A stretch of DNA of 64,000 bases from UBA9676 sp035532275 (lineage in GTDB: Bacteria; Actinomycetota; Actinomycetes; Streptosporangiales; Streptosporangiaceae): positions 29,229-93,228 of the forward strand of contig DATKRG010000196.1 of the NCBI GenBank assembly GCA_035532275.1, read 5' to 3'. This document shows positions 31,894 to 40,584 of this stretch, one piece after another; within the stretch, counting starts at the first letter, position 1; each line of letters starts with the position of its first letter. The notes under the pieces were generated by a model. That model was not told where the DNA came from. It was given only the letters and a program-made list of their open reading frames with translations, and did no database searches. The position numbers and the translations under genes are program-made.

Positions 31894-34359
31894 GTGCCCA
31901 CGCCGCTCGGGGTCGTTAAACGCCTGCTAGTTGGCAGGCCCATGCACAACGACCGGCTGGCCCACACCCTGCTCCCCAAGCGGATCGCCCTGCCGGTCTT
32001 CGCCAGTGACGCACTGTCCTCGGTCGCTTACGCGACTGAGGAGATCCTGCTCGTGCTGTCTGCTGGCGGCATCGCGCTGATCGCCTACACCCCCTGGATC
32101 GCGCTGGCGGTCGGCGTGCTGATGCTGGTCGTGGTCGCCTCCTACCGGCAGAACGTGCACGCCTACCCCTCCGGCGGCGGCGACTACGAGGTGGCCACCA
32201 CCAACCTCGGCCCCCGGGTCGGGATCGCCGTCGCGAGCGCCCTGATGGTCGACTACACCCTCACGGTGGCGGTGTCGGTCTCCTCCGGGGTGGCCAACCT
32301 CGCCTCAGCCTTCCCGGTGCTGAACACCCATGTCACGCTGATCGCGGTGGTGGCCGTGGCGGTCATCGCGGTGATGAACCTGCGCGGGGTGCGGGAGTCA
32401 GGGACGGCGTTCGCGGTTCCCACCTACCTGTTCATCGCCGTGGTCGGGCTGATGATCGCCTGGGGTGCCACCCGGCTGGCGACCGGAGGCAGCCTGCGGG
32501 CCGAGAGCGCCGGGCTGCACTACCGGTCCGTGCACAGCTTCGCCGGGCTCCTGCTGGCCTTCGTGCTGCTGCGCGCCTTCTCCTCCGGCTGCACCGCGCT
32601 GACCGGGGTGGAGGCGATCAGCAACGGCGTGCCCGCCTTCCGCAAGCCCAAGAGCAAGAACGCGGCCTCGACGCTGGCGCTGCTCGGAATGATCGCGGTC
32701 TCCATGTTCGCGGGCGTGACCGCCCTGGCCCTGATCAGCCACGTGCATATGGGCGCCCCCGGGGACATGATCGGGCTGGCCCCCGGGCAGGCCCAGCGCA
32801 CGGTGATCGCCCAGGTCGGGCGGGCCGTCTTCGGCGACTCCTCGCCGCTGTTCTACCTGCTGCAGTCCGTCACCGCCCTGATCCTGGTGCTGGCAGCGAA
32901 CACCGCCTTCAACGGCTTCCCGGTGCTGGCCTCGATCCTGTCCAAGGACGGCTACCTGCCGCGCCAGCTGCACACCCGTGGTGACCGGCTGGCGTTCAGC
33001 AACGGGATCATCCTGCTGTCCGGTTTCGCGATCCTGCTGATCGTGGTCTTCCAGGCCTCGCCGACCCGGCTGATCCAGCTCTACATCATCGGCGTGTTCG
33101 TCTCGTTCGTGTGCAGCCAGACCGGGATGATCCGGCACTGGAACCGGCATCTGCGCACCGAGACCGACGCCAAGATCCGCCGGCACATGATCCGCACCCG
33201 GGTGATCAACAGCGTCGGTGCCTGCTTCACCGCCGTGGTCCTGGTGATCGTGCTGGTCACCAAGTTCATCAGTGGCGCCTGGATCGTCGTGGTGGCGATG
33301 CCGGTCATCTGGCTGGGCATGCGCGGCATCCGCCGCCACTATGACCAGGTCACCCTGGAGCTGGCGCCGCCCAGGAACCTGTCGATCACGCTGCCGGCCC
33401 ATAACCGGGCCATCGTCCTGGTCTCCAAGCTGCACCTGCCGACGCTGCGGGCGCTGGCCTACGCGCGGGCCACCCGGCCCAGCCACCTGGAGGCCGTCAC
33501 GGTCGACGTGGACGAGGCGGAGACCCGCCAGCTGCGCGAGCAGTGGGACGTCAGCGACATCCCGGTGCCGCTGACGGTGGTCGCCTCCCCGTACCGGGAG
33601 ATCACCCGGCCGGTCGTGGACTACGTCAAGCGGCTGCGGCGGGAAAGCCCGCACGACATCGTCACCCTCTACGTGCCCGAGTACGTGCTCGGGCACTGGT
33701 GGCAGCAGCTGCTGCACAACCAGAGCGCGCTGCGGCTCAAGACCAGGCTGCTGCTCCAGCCCGGGGTGGTCGTCGCCAGCGTGCCCTACCAGCTCAGGTC
33801 CGCCGTGACGCTGCCCCAGGCAGCTGAGGCCGCGGACGGGGACGCGGTGCCTGACACCGCCGTGCCCGACCCGGCCGGCCTGCCCGGCCCGGCCCCGGTC
33901 AGCTCCGCCCGTGCGGGCCGGCGGGGTGCCGCGGCCAGGACCGCGGAACACGCGGCCGTGCCCGCCCCCGCGGGCGGCGGCCGGGCGGGCATCCACCCGC
34001 TGCACCGGCTCACCACCGACCGGGAGCTGCTCCACGCGGAAGACCTGCGGGCCGAGATGACCGAGGTCAGCGCCACCCCCATCGCCGAATGCGCCGACCA
34101 CGAACTCGTCGATGTGGCGGGCACCCTGCGCGCGGTCACCCTGCGCCCGCGCGGCACCAGCCTGACCATGGAGGCGGAGCTGTGGGACGGCACCGGCAGC
34201 GTCACCCTGATCTGGCTGGGCCGCCGCGACATCCTCGGGGTGCGGCCCGGGCGCCGGATCGTCGTGCGGGGCCGGATCGCCCGGATCAACGACGAGCGGA
34301 CCATGTACAACCCGAGCTATCAGCTGCGGCCGGGCCCCGATTCGGCCGAGCCGGGGTGA
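31894..34359 (+). CDS. KimA-type K+ symporter fused to an OB-fold domain
   Basis: 821 residues. Residues 1-480 are an APC-superfamily transporter whose landmarks match KimA, the high-affinity K+/H+ symporter: FASDALSSVAYATEEILLVL, SYRQNVHAYPSGGGDYEVA, MVDYTLTVAVSVSSG, RAFSSGCTALTGVEAISNGV and LILVLAANTAFNGFPVLASI. Residues about 495-640 are the USP-like cytosolic part (PHDIVTLYVPEYVLGHWWQQ, LLHNQSALRLKTRLLL). A Pro/Ala-rich linker leads to a C-terminal OB-fold (about 710-815: LVDVAGTLRAVTLRPRGTSL, WDGTGSVTLIWLGRRDI) that is normally a separate small actinobacterial protein. Its end overlaps kdpE by 40 bases, tail to tail. Confidence 0.88.
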   Translation: MPTPLGVVKRLLVGRPMHNDRLAHTLLPKRIALPVFASDALSSVAYATEEILLVLSAGGIALIAYTPWIALAVGVLMLVVVASYRQNVHAYPSGGGDYEVATTNLGPRVGIAVASALMVDYTLTVAVSVSSGVANLASAFPVLNTHVTLIAVVAVAVIAVMNLRGVRESGTAFAVPTYLFIAVVGLMIAWGATRLATGGSLRAESAGLHYRSVHSFAGLLLAFVLLRAFSSGCTALTGVEAISNGVPAFRKPKSKNAASTLALLGMIAVSMFAGVTALALISHVHMGAPGDMIGLAPGQAQRTVIAQVGRAVFGDSSPLFYLLQSVTALILVLAANTAFNGFPVLASILSKDGYLPRQLHTRGDRLAFSNGIILLSGFAILLIVVFQASPTRLIQLYIIGVFVSFVCSQTGMIRHWNRHLRTETDAKIRRHMIRTRVINSVGACFTAVVLVIVLVTKFISGAWIVVVAMPVIWLGMRGIRRHYDQVTLELAPPRNLSITLPAHNRAIVLVSKLHLPTLRALAYARATRPSHLEAVTVDVDEAETRQLREQWDVSDIPVPLTVVASPYREITRPVVDYVKRLRRESPHDIVTLYVPEYVLGHWWQQLLHNQSALRLKTRLLLQPGVVVASVPYQLRSAVTLPQAAEAADGDAVPDTAVPDPAGLPGPAPVSSARAGRRGAAARTAEHAAVPAPAGGGRAGIHPLHRLTTDRELLHAEDLRAEMTEVSATPIAECADHELVDVAGTLRAVTLRPRGTSLTMEAELWDGTGSVTLIWLGRRDILGVRPGRRIVVRGRIARINDERTMYNPSYQLRPGPDSAEPG

Positions 34360-35024
34360 AAGCGGTACCCCATGCCGGGCTCGGTGAGCAGGTAGCGGGG
34401 CTGCGACGGATCGGGCTCAAGCTTGCGGCGCAGCTGGGCGGCGTACACCCGCAGGTAGTTCGCCTCGGTCTGGTACTGCGGCCCCCACACCTCGGCCAGC
34501 AGCTGCCGCTGGGTGACCAGCCGGCCGGCGTGCCGGACCAGCACCTCGAGCAGCTGCCATTCGGTCGGCGTCAGCCGGATGTCACGGCCGTCGCGGGTGA
34601 CCCGCTTGGCGGCCAGGTCCACGGTGAAGTCCGGGGTGACCACCACCGGCTCGTCCGGGGCCGGCGACGCGCGGCGGACCGCCGCCCGCAGCCGCGCCAG
34701 CAGCTCGTCCATGCCGAACGGCTTGGTGACGTAGTCGTCCGCACCGGCGTCCAGGGCGGCCACCTTCTGGCTTTCCTGGCCCCACGCCGAGAGCACGATG
34801 ATCGGCGTGCTGGTCCAGCCGCGGACTCCCCTGATCACCTCGATGCCGTCCATGTCTGGCAGGCCGAGATCGAGGATGAGCACGTCGGGGCGGTCACGCG
34901 CCATCGCCGCCAGCCCCGAGGTGCCGTCGGCGGCTGTGCTCACCTCGTACTCGCGGGCGGTCAGGTTGATCCGCAGTGCCCGCAGGATGGGTGCCTCGTC
35001 GTCGACGACCAGCACCCTGGTCAC
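34320..35024 (-). CDS. kdpE: Response regulator KdpE
   Basis: 234 residues. Receiver domain with DDE at 8-10, Asp52 (LDLGLPDMDG), PIIVLSAWGQE and DDYVTKPFGMDELLARLRAA; OmpR-type winged helix with LTPTEWQLLEVLVRHAGRLVTQRQLL and NYLRVYAAQLRRKLEPDPSQPRYLLTEPGMGYRF, the characteristic KdpE ending. Activates K+ uptake genes in the standard system. GTG 35024 overlaps the kdpD stop (GTGA). No kdpFABC is in the window; the K+ symporter gene converging on it is a candidate target. Confidence 0.92.
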   Translation of the reverse strand: MTRVLVVDDEAPILRALRINLTAREYEVSTAADGTSGLAAMARDRPDVLILDLGLPDMDGIEVIRGVRGWTSTPIIVLSAWGQESQKVAALDAGADDYVTKPFGMDELLARLRAAVRRASPAPDEPVVVTPDFTVDLAAKRVTRDGRDIRLTPTEWQLLEVLVRHAGRLVTQRQLLAEVWGPQYQTEANYLRVYAAQLRRKLEPDPSQPRYLLTEPGMGYRFHPGSAESGPGRS

Positions 35025-36850
35025 TGGTCGGCCCCGGCCGGGGACGTGGCCGGGGTGGCCGCGACCGGCAGCGTGACCTGCATGGTGAGTCCCCCGCCCG
35101 GGGTGTCCAGCGCCGCCACCGTGCCGCCCATGGCGTCCAGGAAGCCCTTGGCCACCGCGAGGCCGAGCCCGACCCCGTTGCCGGTGCCCCGCTCGTCGAG
35201 CCGCTCGAAAGGCTCGAAGATACGTTCCTTGAGCTGGTCAGGGACTCCCGGGCCGTGGTCCTGCACCTCCAGCACGACACTGGCGCCGCACTGGCGGGCG
35301 CGCAGCACCGGCGGCTGGCCGGGCGGTGAGTGGCTCAGCGCGTTGCTGAACAGGTTGCCCAGCACCCGTTCCAGCAGCCCCGGGTCGGTGCGCACGAGCG
35401 GCAGCCCGTCCGGCACCAGCAGCTGCACACTCACCGCGCTGCCCAGCCCGTGCTGAGCCACCGGCGCCACCTCGTCGATGGAGGTGGCCCGCAGGAAGGG
35501 GCGCAGGGAGCCGGTGGTCAGCCGGCTCATGTCGAGCAGGTTGCCGATGAGCGCGTCGAGCCGGTCGGCCCCGTCCTCGATCGTGGCCAGCAGGGATGCC
35601 TCGTCGGCGGGCGCCCACCGCACGTCGGTCTGCCGCAGCGTGCTGACGCTGGCCTTGATCGAGGCGAGCGGGGTCCGCAGATCGTGGCTGACCGCGGCGA
35701 GCAGTGCGGTGCGCATCCGGTTGCCCTCGGCCAGCGCCTCCGCCTGGGCGGCCTGCGTGCGCAGGCGGTCCCGGTCGAGCGCGGCCCCGGCCTGCGCCGC
35801 GAAGCCGTCCAGCAGCCGTGGTGTGATCGGCGGTGACTGCCCGGACACCATCAGCGCGAGGCCCGGCCGGACCAGGATCCGGGTGGGCCGGCCAGGCCGG
35901 CCCGAGCCACCGGGCACCGGTTCCTGCCCGCTCACCGCCACCAGCACCCACTGGCCGCCGGCCTGCTCGATCAGCTCGGCCCGCCCGCCCCAGGTGCTGG
36001 TGAGGTGGCCGAGCACCGACACGGGCGTGTCCGGCCCGCTGAGCACGGTCTGGGCCAGCGCCAGCAGGGCGGCCGCGTCCTGGTTGCTGCGCGCGGCCTG
36101 CCCAGCCCGGCGCGCCGCGAGGTGCACGACGCTGCTCACGGTCACCGCCACGGTGACGAACAGCAGCAGCGCGAGCAGGTTCCGCGGCTCGGCGATCGTG
36201 AAGGTGTGCAGCGGTTTGGTGAAGTACCAGTTCAGCAGCAGGCTGGCGGTGACAGCGGCCAGCACCGCCGGCCAGAACCCGCCCACCACCGCGATGACCA
36301 CCACGGCGACCAGATAGATGAGCAGGTCGTCGGCGAGGCTCAGATTGGCCCGGGGGGCCACCAGGGTCAGGGTGATGAGCGGCAGCCCGGCAGCCGCCAG
36401 CAGCACCCCGGCCAGCTGCCGCCGGCCGCGGATGCCGGCCGGGAAGCTCACCTCGGGCTGGCCCTCGCCCCGCATGTCCACAATCCACAGTCTGAACGAT
36501 GGGGCCAGGATGCGCACCAGGCCGCCGGTGATGACGCCCAGCACCGCGCAGGTGCCGAGCACGAGCGCCGCACGGATCCCGTCCGGGCCGGTGAGGCGCA
36601 GCTGCGCGTAGGGACGCTGGGAGAACCCGGCGGCGGTGAACCAGCCGATGACCCCGATCACGGGCCCGGCCAGCGGCTCGGCCACCGCGGCGACGGCGGT
36701 CACCACCACCGCTGCCAGTGCCAGCACACCGATGGCGCCGAGCCGGCCGCCCGAGCCCGCGGCGGCGGCGCCGACCGCCAGCAACGCGGTACAGCCGGCC
36801 GGCAGCGCGATATGCGCTGGCACGGGCCGCTTACGGATCTGGTGCATCAC
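35021..36850 (-). CDS. kdpD: KdpD-type sensor kinase lacking the N-terminal KdpD/USP domains
   Basis: 609 residues against about 850-900 for full KdpD. There is no Walker-containing KdpD domain or USP domain. Instead the protein opens with about three membrane segments (18-60, 60-115), followed by the DUF4118 four-helix domain (about 148-250: YLVAVVVIAVVGGFWPAVLAA, SLLLNWYFTKPLHTFTIA, NLLALLLFVTVAVTVSSVVH), a GAF-like part, H-box AAVSHDLRTPLASIKAS (His near 388), and ATPase motifs SNALSHSPPG, DHGPGVP and GVGLGLAVAKGF. It keeps sensing and kinase modules but not the part that reads c-di-AMP and cytoplasmic K+ in others. Confidence 0.9.
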   Translation of the reverse strand: MMHQIRKRPVPAHIALPAGCTALLAVGAAAAGSGGRLGAIGVLALAAVVVTAVAAVAEPLAGPVIGVIGWFTAAGFSQRPYAQLRLTGPDGIRAALVLGTCAVLGVITGGLVRILAPSFRLWIVDMRGEGQPEVSFPAGIRGRRQLAGVLLAAAGLPLITLTLVAPRANLSLADDLLIYLVAVVVIAVVGGFWPAVLAAVTASLLLNWYFTKPLHTFTIAEPRNLLALLLFVTVAVTVSSVVHLAARRAGQAARSNQDAAALLALAQTVLSGPDTPVSVLGHLTSTWGGRAELIEQAGGQWVLVAVSGQEPVPGGSGRPGRPTRILVRPGLALMVSGQSPPITPRLLDGFAAQAGAALDRDRLRTQAAQAEALAEGNRMRTALLAAVSHDLRTPLASIKASVSTLRQTDVRWAPADEASLLATIEDGADRLDALIGNLLDMSRLTTGSLRPFLRATSIDEVAPVAQHGLGSAVSVQLLVPDGLPLVRTDPGLLERVLGNLFSNALSHSPPGQPPVLRARQCGASVVLEVQDHGPGVPDQLKERIFEPFERLDERGTGNGVGLGLAVAKGFLDAMGGTVAALDTPGGGLTMQVTLPVAATPATSPAGADQ

Positions 36851-37010
36851 CGCCAGTGGACAACGCGGCCAGGCTCAGACCCAACGGCCTTGATGGGTTC
36901 TTAACGCGGTAGCCCGCGATCCTGACGCACCACTGACACGTGCTGCGGGGCGGCCCGCAAGCGGGCAGGAGGCCGGAGGGGACCGGGCCCTGGCGGCCGC
37001 TTCCCGCCGG

Positions 37011-37050
37011 GCCGGGCGGGACGGGCCACTGCTGGCCCGCCCCGCCCGGC
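37011..37050 (-). terminator. Hairpin terminator after the secreted-protein gene
   Basis: 17-base arms with one mismatch (37011-37027 and 37034-37050) and a six-base loop, 16 bases past the stop of the leftward gene at 37066. No U-tract. Confidence 0.65.
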
Positions 37051-37065
37051 CGCTACGTCAGTCCC

Positions 37066-38748
37066 CTACCGGGGGCAGGGGTTCGCGACGATCTGGCGGA
37101 AGTTGTTGATCCGGTTGATGGTGGCGCCTCCCCCGCCGAAGGCGAGGTAGGTCGTGGTGAGCAGCGACCCGTACTGGGCGTTGCCGCCGAAGTTCGAGGT
37201 CGCGTTCGGGAACGTGCCGCCCAGGCCCCACTGGCAGCCGGGCCCGCCGCCGCCGCCCCGGGCAGCGGCCTGGCCGAAGCCACGGAACGTGCTGTAGTAG
37301 GGGTAGAAGGCGGCGGGATTGCCGCTGTCAGTGGTGGGGATCAGGGTGCAGCCGGCCCCGGTGGACCGGTTGCAGGTGCCCTCGATCCGGGGCAGGTCCG
37401 CCTCGAACGCCACCCGCTGGTAGTTGGCGCCCTCCCCCGGTCCGGTCAGCGGGCTGCCGAACAGGATCGGCTGGGGGTGCGCCCTGGAGTTTCCATCCGG
37501 CCAGATGGGCTGGTAGGAAGCCCCGTCGAAGCCGGTGTTGGTATCCGTACAGCCGTTGACGTTGATCCGCAGCGCCTGGGTGCCGGGGAAGCAGAAGTTG
37601 TCGTCCCCGTCGGTCGGCGACTGGCTGGATCCCAGGCCTTCGGAGTTGCCGGCCGGGCAGGTGACCGGGCTGCCGGAGCTGTCCACGCCGAACGGGGTGG
37701 ACGGGATCGGCGTCGGGCCGTTGCAGAGATCGAAGTGCCCGATCTCATCGGAGAAGGCGACGTTGTAGGTGTGCGCCGCCCAGATCACCCGGGTCTGCTC
37801 GGACGAGGTGGAGTACATCGGGTGGAAGTTGTACGGGATCGCCGTGCAGCTGGTCCCGGTCGGGTCGTACTTGACCTGGGCGAACCCGTTGGACGCACTG
37901 GCGGTCATGGACCCGGTCTGCCCGGTGCTCTGGTCATTGATGACCACCCGCAGGCCGCCAGGCGTGTCGCGGAACCCCACGTTCAGCCGGTCCCCGGAGC
38001 TCATGAACAGGTCCTTGGCCGGGTCGGGCGTGAACGTGGTGAGCGTCGAGTCGACCGGGTTGGCCGGCGCCTGCGAGACACCGCTGCGGGTGATGAAGGC
38101 GAAGTTGACGTATTCGAGGCCGACCCGGCTGGCGCAGGTCGCGTTCTGCGCCGTGCCGTTGACCGGGTCCTCGGACAGGCTGTCGATGTTCAGCGCCGCG
38201 CACCACCTGGTCGGGTCACAGCCGCTGGCCCCGACCGCGACCGCCCAGGTCGGCCAGGGGATCCACCCAGGCGGGTAGAACTGCATCTCCATGAACGCCG
38301 TGCCGGGATGGCTGGGCGAGGCCGACGGGTCCACGATGTTGGAGTCGCTGTCCGGTGTGCAGGTGGACACCTGCTCCGGGTACGACTGGGTGTCGCACAT
38401 CGCCATGCCGAACCAGAACGCGCCGTTCAGCTCGAACTGGTACGACTTGCCGGCGGGATGCTGGGCTGACGGGTCGCGCGGCAGGGTGAGCGAGTACTGC
38501 ATGTGGTTGCCGGCGCCGGGCTTGTTGGAGTAGAAGACGAGCGACGGTTCGTCGTGGCCGACATAGTCCGCGCCGAACACATCCGACGAGTTCGCCACCT
38601 CGGCACACAGGCTGCTGTATTCACAGTTCAGTGCCAGGTGCTGGCTGGCGGCTGCGGCCCTGGCCCCCGCAGGTGGGCGGGCCGCCGCTAAGGTGGCGAC
38701 GGCGACTAACAGGATCCCCGTGATCGTCCAGAGTCGGTGTGGCCTCAT
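37066..38748 (-). CDS. Large secreted protein, Cys-rich, function unknown
   Basis: 560 residues. Clear signal peptide (MRPHRLWTITGILLVAVATLAAARPP, cut after about residue 33). The rest has about 20 Cys, many aromatic and Gly residues and no membrane segment: ALNCEYSSLCAEVANSSDVF, YVGHDEPSLVFYSNKPGAGN, FELNGAFWFGMAMCDTQSYP, FMEMQFYPPGWIPWPTWAVA, HFDLCNGPTPIPST and a late STFRGFGQAAARGGGGG. It looks like an all-beta extracellular protein. I do not know its family or role. Divergent from another secreted protein at 38927. Confidence 0.7.
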   Translation of the reverse strand: MRPHRLWTITGILLVAVATLAAARPPAGARAAAASQHLALNCEYSSLCAEVANSSDVFGADYVGHDEPSLVFYSNKPGAGNHMQYSLTLPRDPSAQHPAGKSYQFELNGAFWFGMAMCDTQSYPEQVSTCTPDSDSNIVDPSASPSHPGTAFMEMQFYPPGWIPWPTWAVAVGASGCDPTRWCAALNIDSLSEDPVNGTAQNATCASRVGLEYVNFAFITRSGVSQAPANPVDSTLTTFTPDPAKDLFMSSGDRLNVGFRDTPGGLRVVINDQSTGQTGSMTASASNGFAQVKYDPTGTSCTAIPYNFHPMYSTSSEQTRVIWAAHTYNVAFSDEIGHFDLCNGPTPIPSTPFGVDSSGSPVTCPAGNSEGLGSSQSPTDGDDNFCFPGTQALRINVNGCTDTNTGFDGASYQPIWPDGNSRAHPQPILFGSPLTGPGEGANYQRVAFEADLPRIEGTCNRSTGAGCTLIPTTDSGNPAAFYPYYSTFRGFGQAAARGGGGGPGCQWGLGGTFPNATSNFGGNAQYGSLLTTTYLAFGGGGATINRINNFRQIVANPCPR

Positions 38749-38926
38749 GGATCATCCTCCCGCGCTGAGCCGGCCACCGGCTGGGCGGACCCCAGCACCT
38801 CAGTGTGCCGAGCTCTCGGGCCGAGAGCGTAGCACCGGCTTGTGACGCGGTACAGAGCTCGCGCACATGACGGCGGCCGGCTGGCGTAGCATTCCCCCCG
38901 GCATGCTCTGAGGGGGGGAATGCGCC

Positions 38927-40549
38927 ATGCGCGACCCGATCATCCGCGGCGCCCTGGTCGTGGGCGTTGCCGCCGCGGCCCTGGCCGGCGGGCGGTTAGC
39001 TCCGGCTACCCGGCCGGTGCCGCCGGCCCCGGTGCTCCCGCCGGCAGTGCGCCTGCGGCCGGTGAGCGCCGCCGCCCACGGCCGGCCGGTGATCATGGCC
39101 CCCCGGGGCAGGCACCCGGCCAGCGCCGGCACCGGCGGCAACCTCGCCTACCACGGCGGCCAGGTCGAGTCCGCACCGCAGGTGTTCCTGCTGTTCTGGG
39201 GTTCCTGGTGGCGCAGCTCCTGCCCGGAGACGGGCGGCAACGGCACTGCCGACGAGCAGTACCTGTACAGCTACTTCCACGCGCTCGGCGGGGCCGACGA
39301 CGGCTGGTCCCCCATCAACGCCCAGTACCCCGACCAGTTCGGCGACGTGCCGCGGTTCCCGCAGGCGACCTGGGGTGACTGGGCCGTGGACTGCGGCACC
39401 CCGCCGCAGGCGGCCACCAACGCCCAGCTCGCCAACGAGGCCGCCGCCTATGCCGCGTTCCTGTCCGGGAAAGGGGTCGCGGTCGGCCCGAACACCCAGA
39501 TCATGGTGCTCAGCCCGGCCGGGACTAATCCGGGCGGCGGTTTCGGGACCTCCTACTGCGCCTGGCACAGCTGGGTCTTCACCGGCGGTGCCAGCGTCCC
39601 GTTCACCAACCTCCCCTACCTGCCCGGCCAGCCCATGGCGTGCGGCGCCGGGCTGGTGCGCAGCAGCCTGGACGGCTGGTCGATCGTGGCCGGCCACGAG
39701 TTCGCCGAGTCCGCCACCGACCCGTTCCTGGACGGCTGGACCGACTCGTCGGGGCTGGAGATCGCCGACAAGTGCGCCTGGACCGGCCTGTTCGCGCAGG
39801 ACATGGGCGGCGGCGTGTTCGCGCAGCAGCCGCTGTGGGACAACAACACCGGCGGGTGCCGGGCGTCGGCGAGCATCCCGGACACGGTGACCGTCGGTCC
39901 CGTGCCCGGCCAGGCCACCGCTCTCGGGGCGGCCGCCAGCGTCCAGGTCACGGCCGGCTCCAGCGGCGGCTTCTCGCTCACCGACACCGCGGCCGGGCTC
40001 CCGGCCGGCCTGTCGATCGCACCAGCGAGCGGCCTGATCTCGGGCAAGCCGACCTGGCCAGGGAACTACCACGTCGTGGTCACGGCCAGCGACCCGGTCT
40101 CGGCCACCGGCAGCACCGCCTTCTCCTGGCGCGTCCCGGCTCCCGCGGGCACCATCCGCACCCACAAGACCCACTGCGTCACCGACAGCCGGGGTAGCCT
40201 CGCGAACGGGACACCGGTGGTCATGGGTACCTGCGGCACCAGCCTGGCGCAGCAGTGGGCCGCGTTCCCCGACCATTCGCTGCGCCGCTACGGCGGGCCG
40301 TCCCGGATCAGCACCGGCACCTGCCTGGCCCTCGCCGGGCGCACGGTGAGCGACGGCACGAAGATCAGCCTGGTGACCTGCGCCGCGAGCTGGCGCCAGC
40401 GCTGGGCCTACCAGCCGGCCAGCCGCGAGTGGGTCAACCCGCACACCGGCAAGTGCCTGGACGACCCGGGCGGCAACCTGGCCAGCGGCACCCGGCTCGT
40501 GCTGTCCACCTGCACCGGCAGGCCCGGGGAGCAGTGGTCGCGGGTCTGA
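38927..40549 (+). CDS. Secreted protein with protease-like domain, Ig-like domain and ricin-type lectin domain
   Basis: 540 residues. Signal peptide (IIRGALVVGVAAAALAGG). Domain 1 (about 70-320) has LAYHGGQVESAPQVFLLFWGSWW and the conserved SIVAGHEFAESATDPFLDGW; the HE-FxE arrangement recalls zinc-metalloprotease-like and EXORDIUM-like secreted families. Domain 2 (about 325-400) is an Ig-like putative fold (LPAGLSIAPASGLISGKPTW). Domain 3 (about 405-540) is a ricin-B lectin with repeats QQWAAF, QRWAYQ and EQWSRV. Ricin domains bind carbohydrate, so the enzyme is probably delivered to polysaccharide. Activity of domain 1 is unproven. Confidence 0.8.
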   Translation: MRDPIIRGALVVGVAAAALAGGRLAPATRPVPPAPVLPPAVRLRPVSAAAHGRPVIMAPRGRHPASAGTGGNLAYHGGQVESAPQVFLLFWGSWWRSSCPETGGNGTADEQYLYSYFHALGGADDGWSPINAQYPDQFGDVPRFPQATWGDWAVDCGTPPQAATNAQLANEAAAYAAFLSGKGVAVGPNTQIMVLSPAGTNPGGGFGTSYCAWHSWVFTGGASVPFTNLPYLPGQPMACGAGLVRSSLDGWSIVAGHEFAESATDPFLDGWTDSSGLEIADKCAWTGLFAQDMGGGVFAQQPLWDNNTGGCRASASIPDTVTVGPVPGQATALGAAASVQVTAGSSGGFSLTDTAAGLPAGLSIAPASGLISGKPTWPGNYHVVVTASDPVSATGSTAFSWRVPAPAGTIRTHKTHCVTDSRGSLANGTPVVMGTCGTSLAQQWAAFPDHSLRRYGGPSRISTGTCLALAGRTVSDGTKISLVTCAASWRQRWAYQPASREWVNPHTGKCLDDPGGNLASGTRLVLSTCTGRPGEQWSRV

Positions 40550-40584
40550 CAGCGGGTCTGGCCGTGGGCCGGGCCGGGCAGCGG

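Noticed and set aside
32398..34101. 567-codon open frame on the minus strand
   Set aside because: Exact antisense of the KimA-like gene. Its Asp/Gln/His/Gly composition mirrors the transporter codons and no motif is present.
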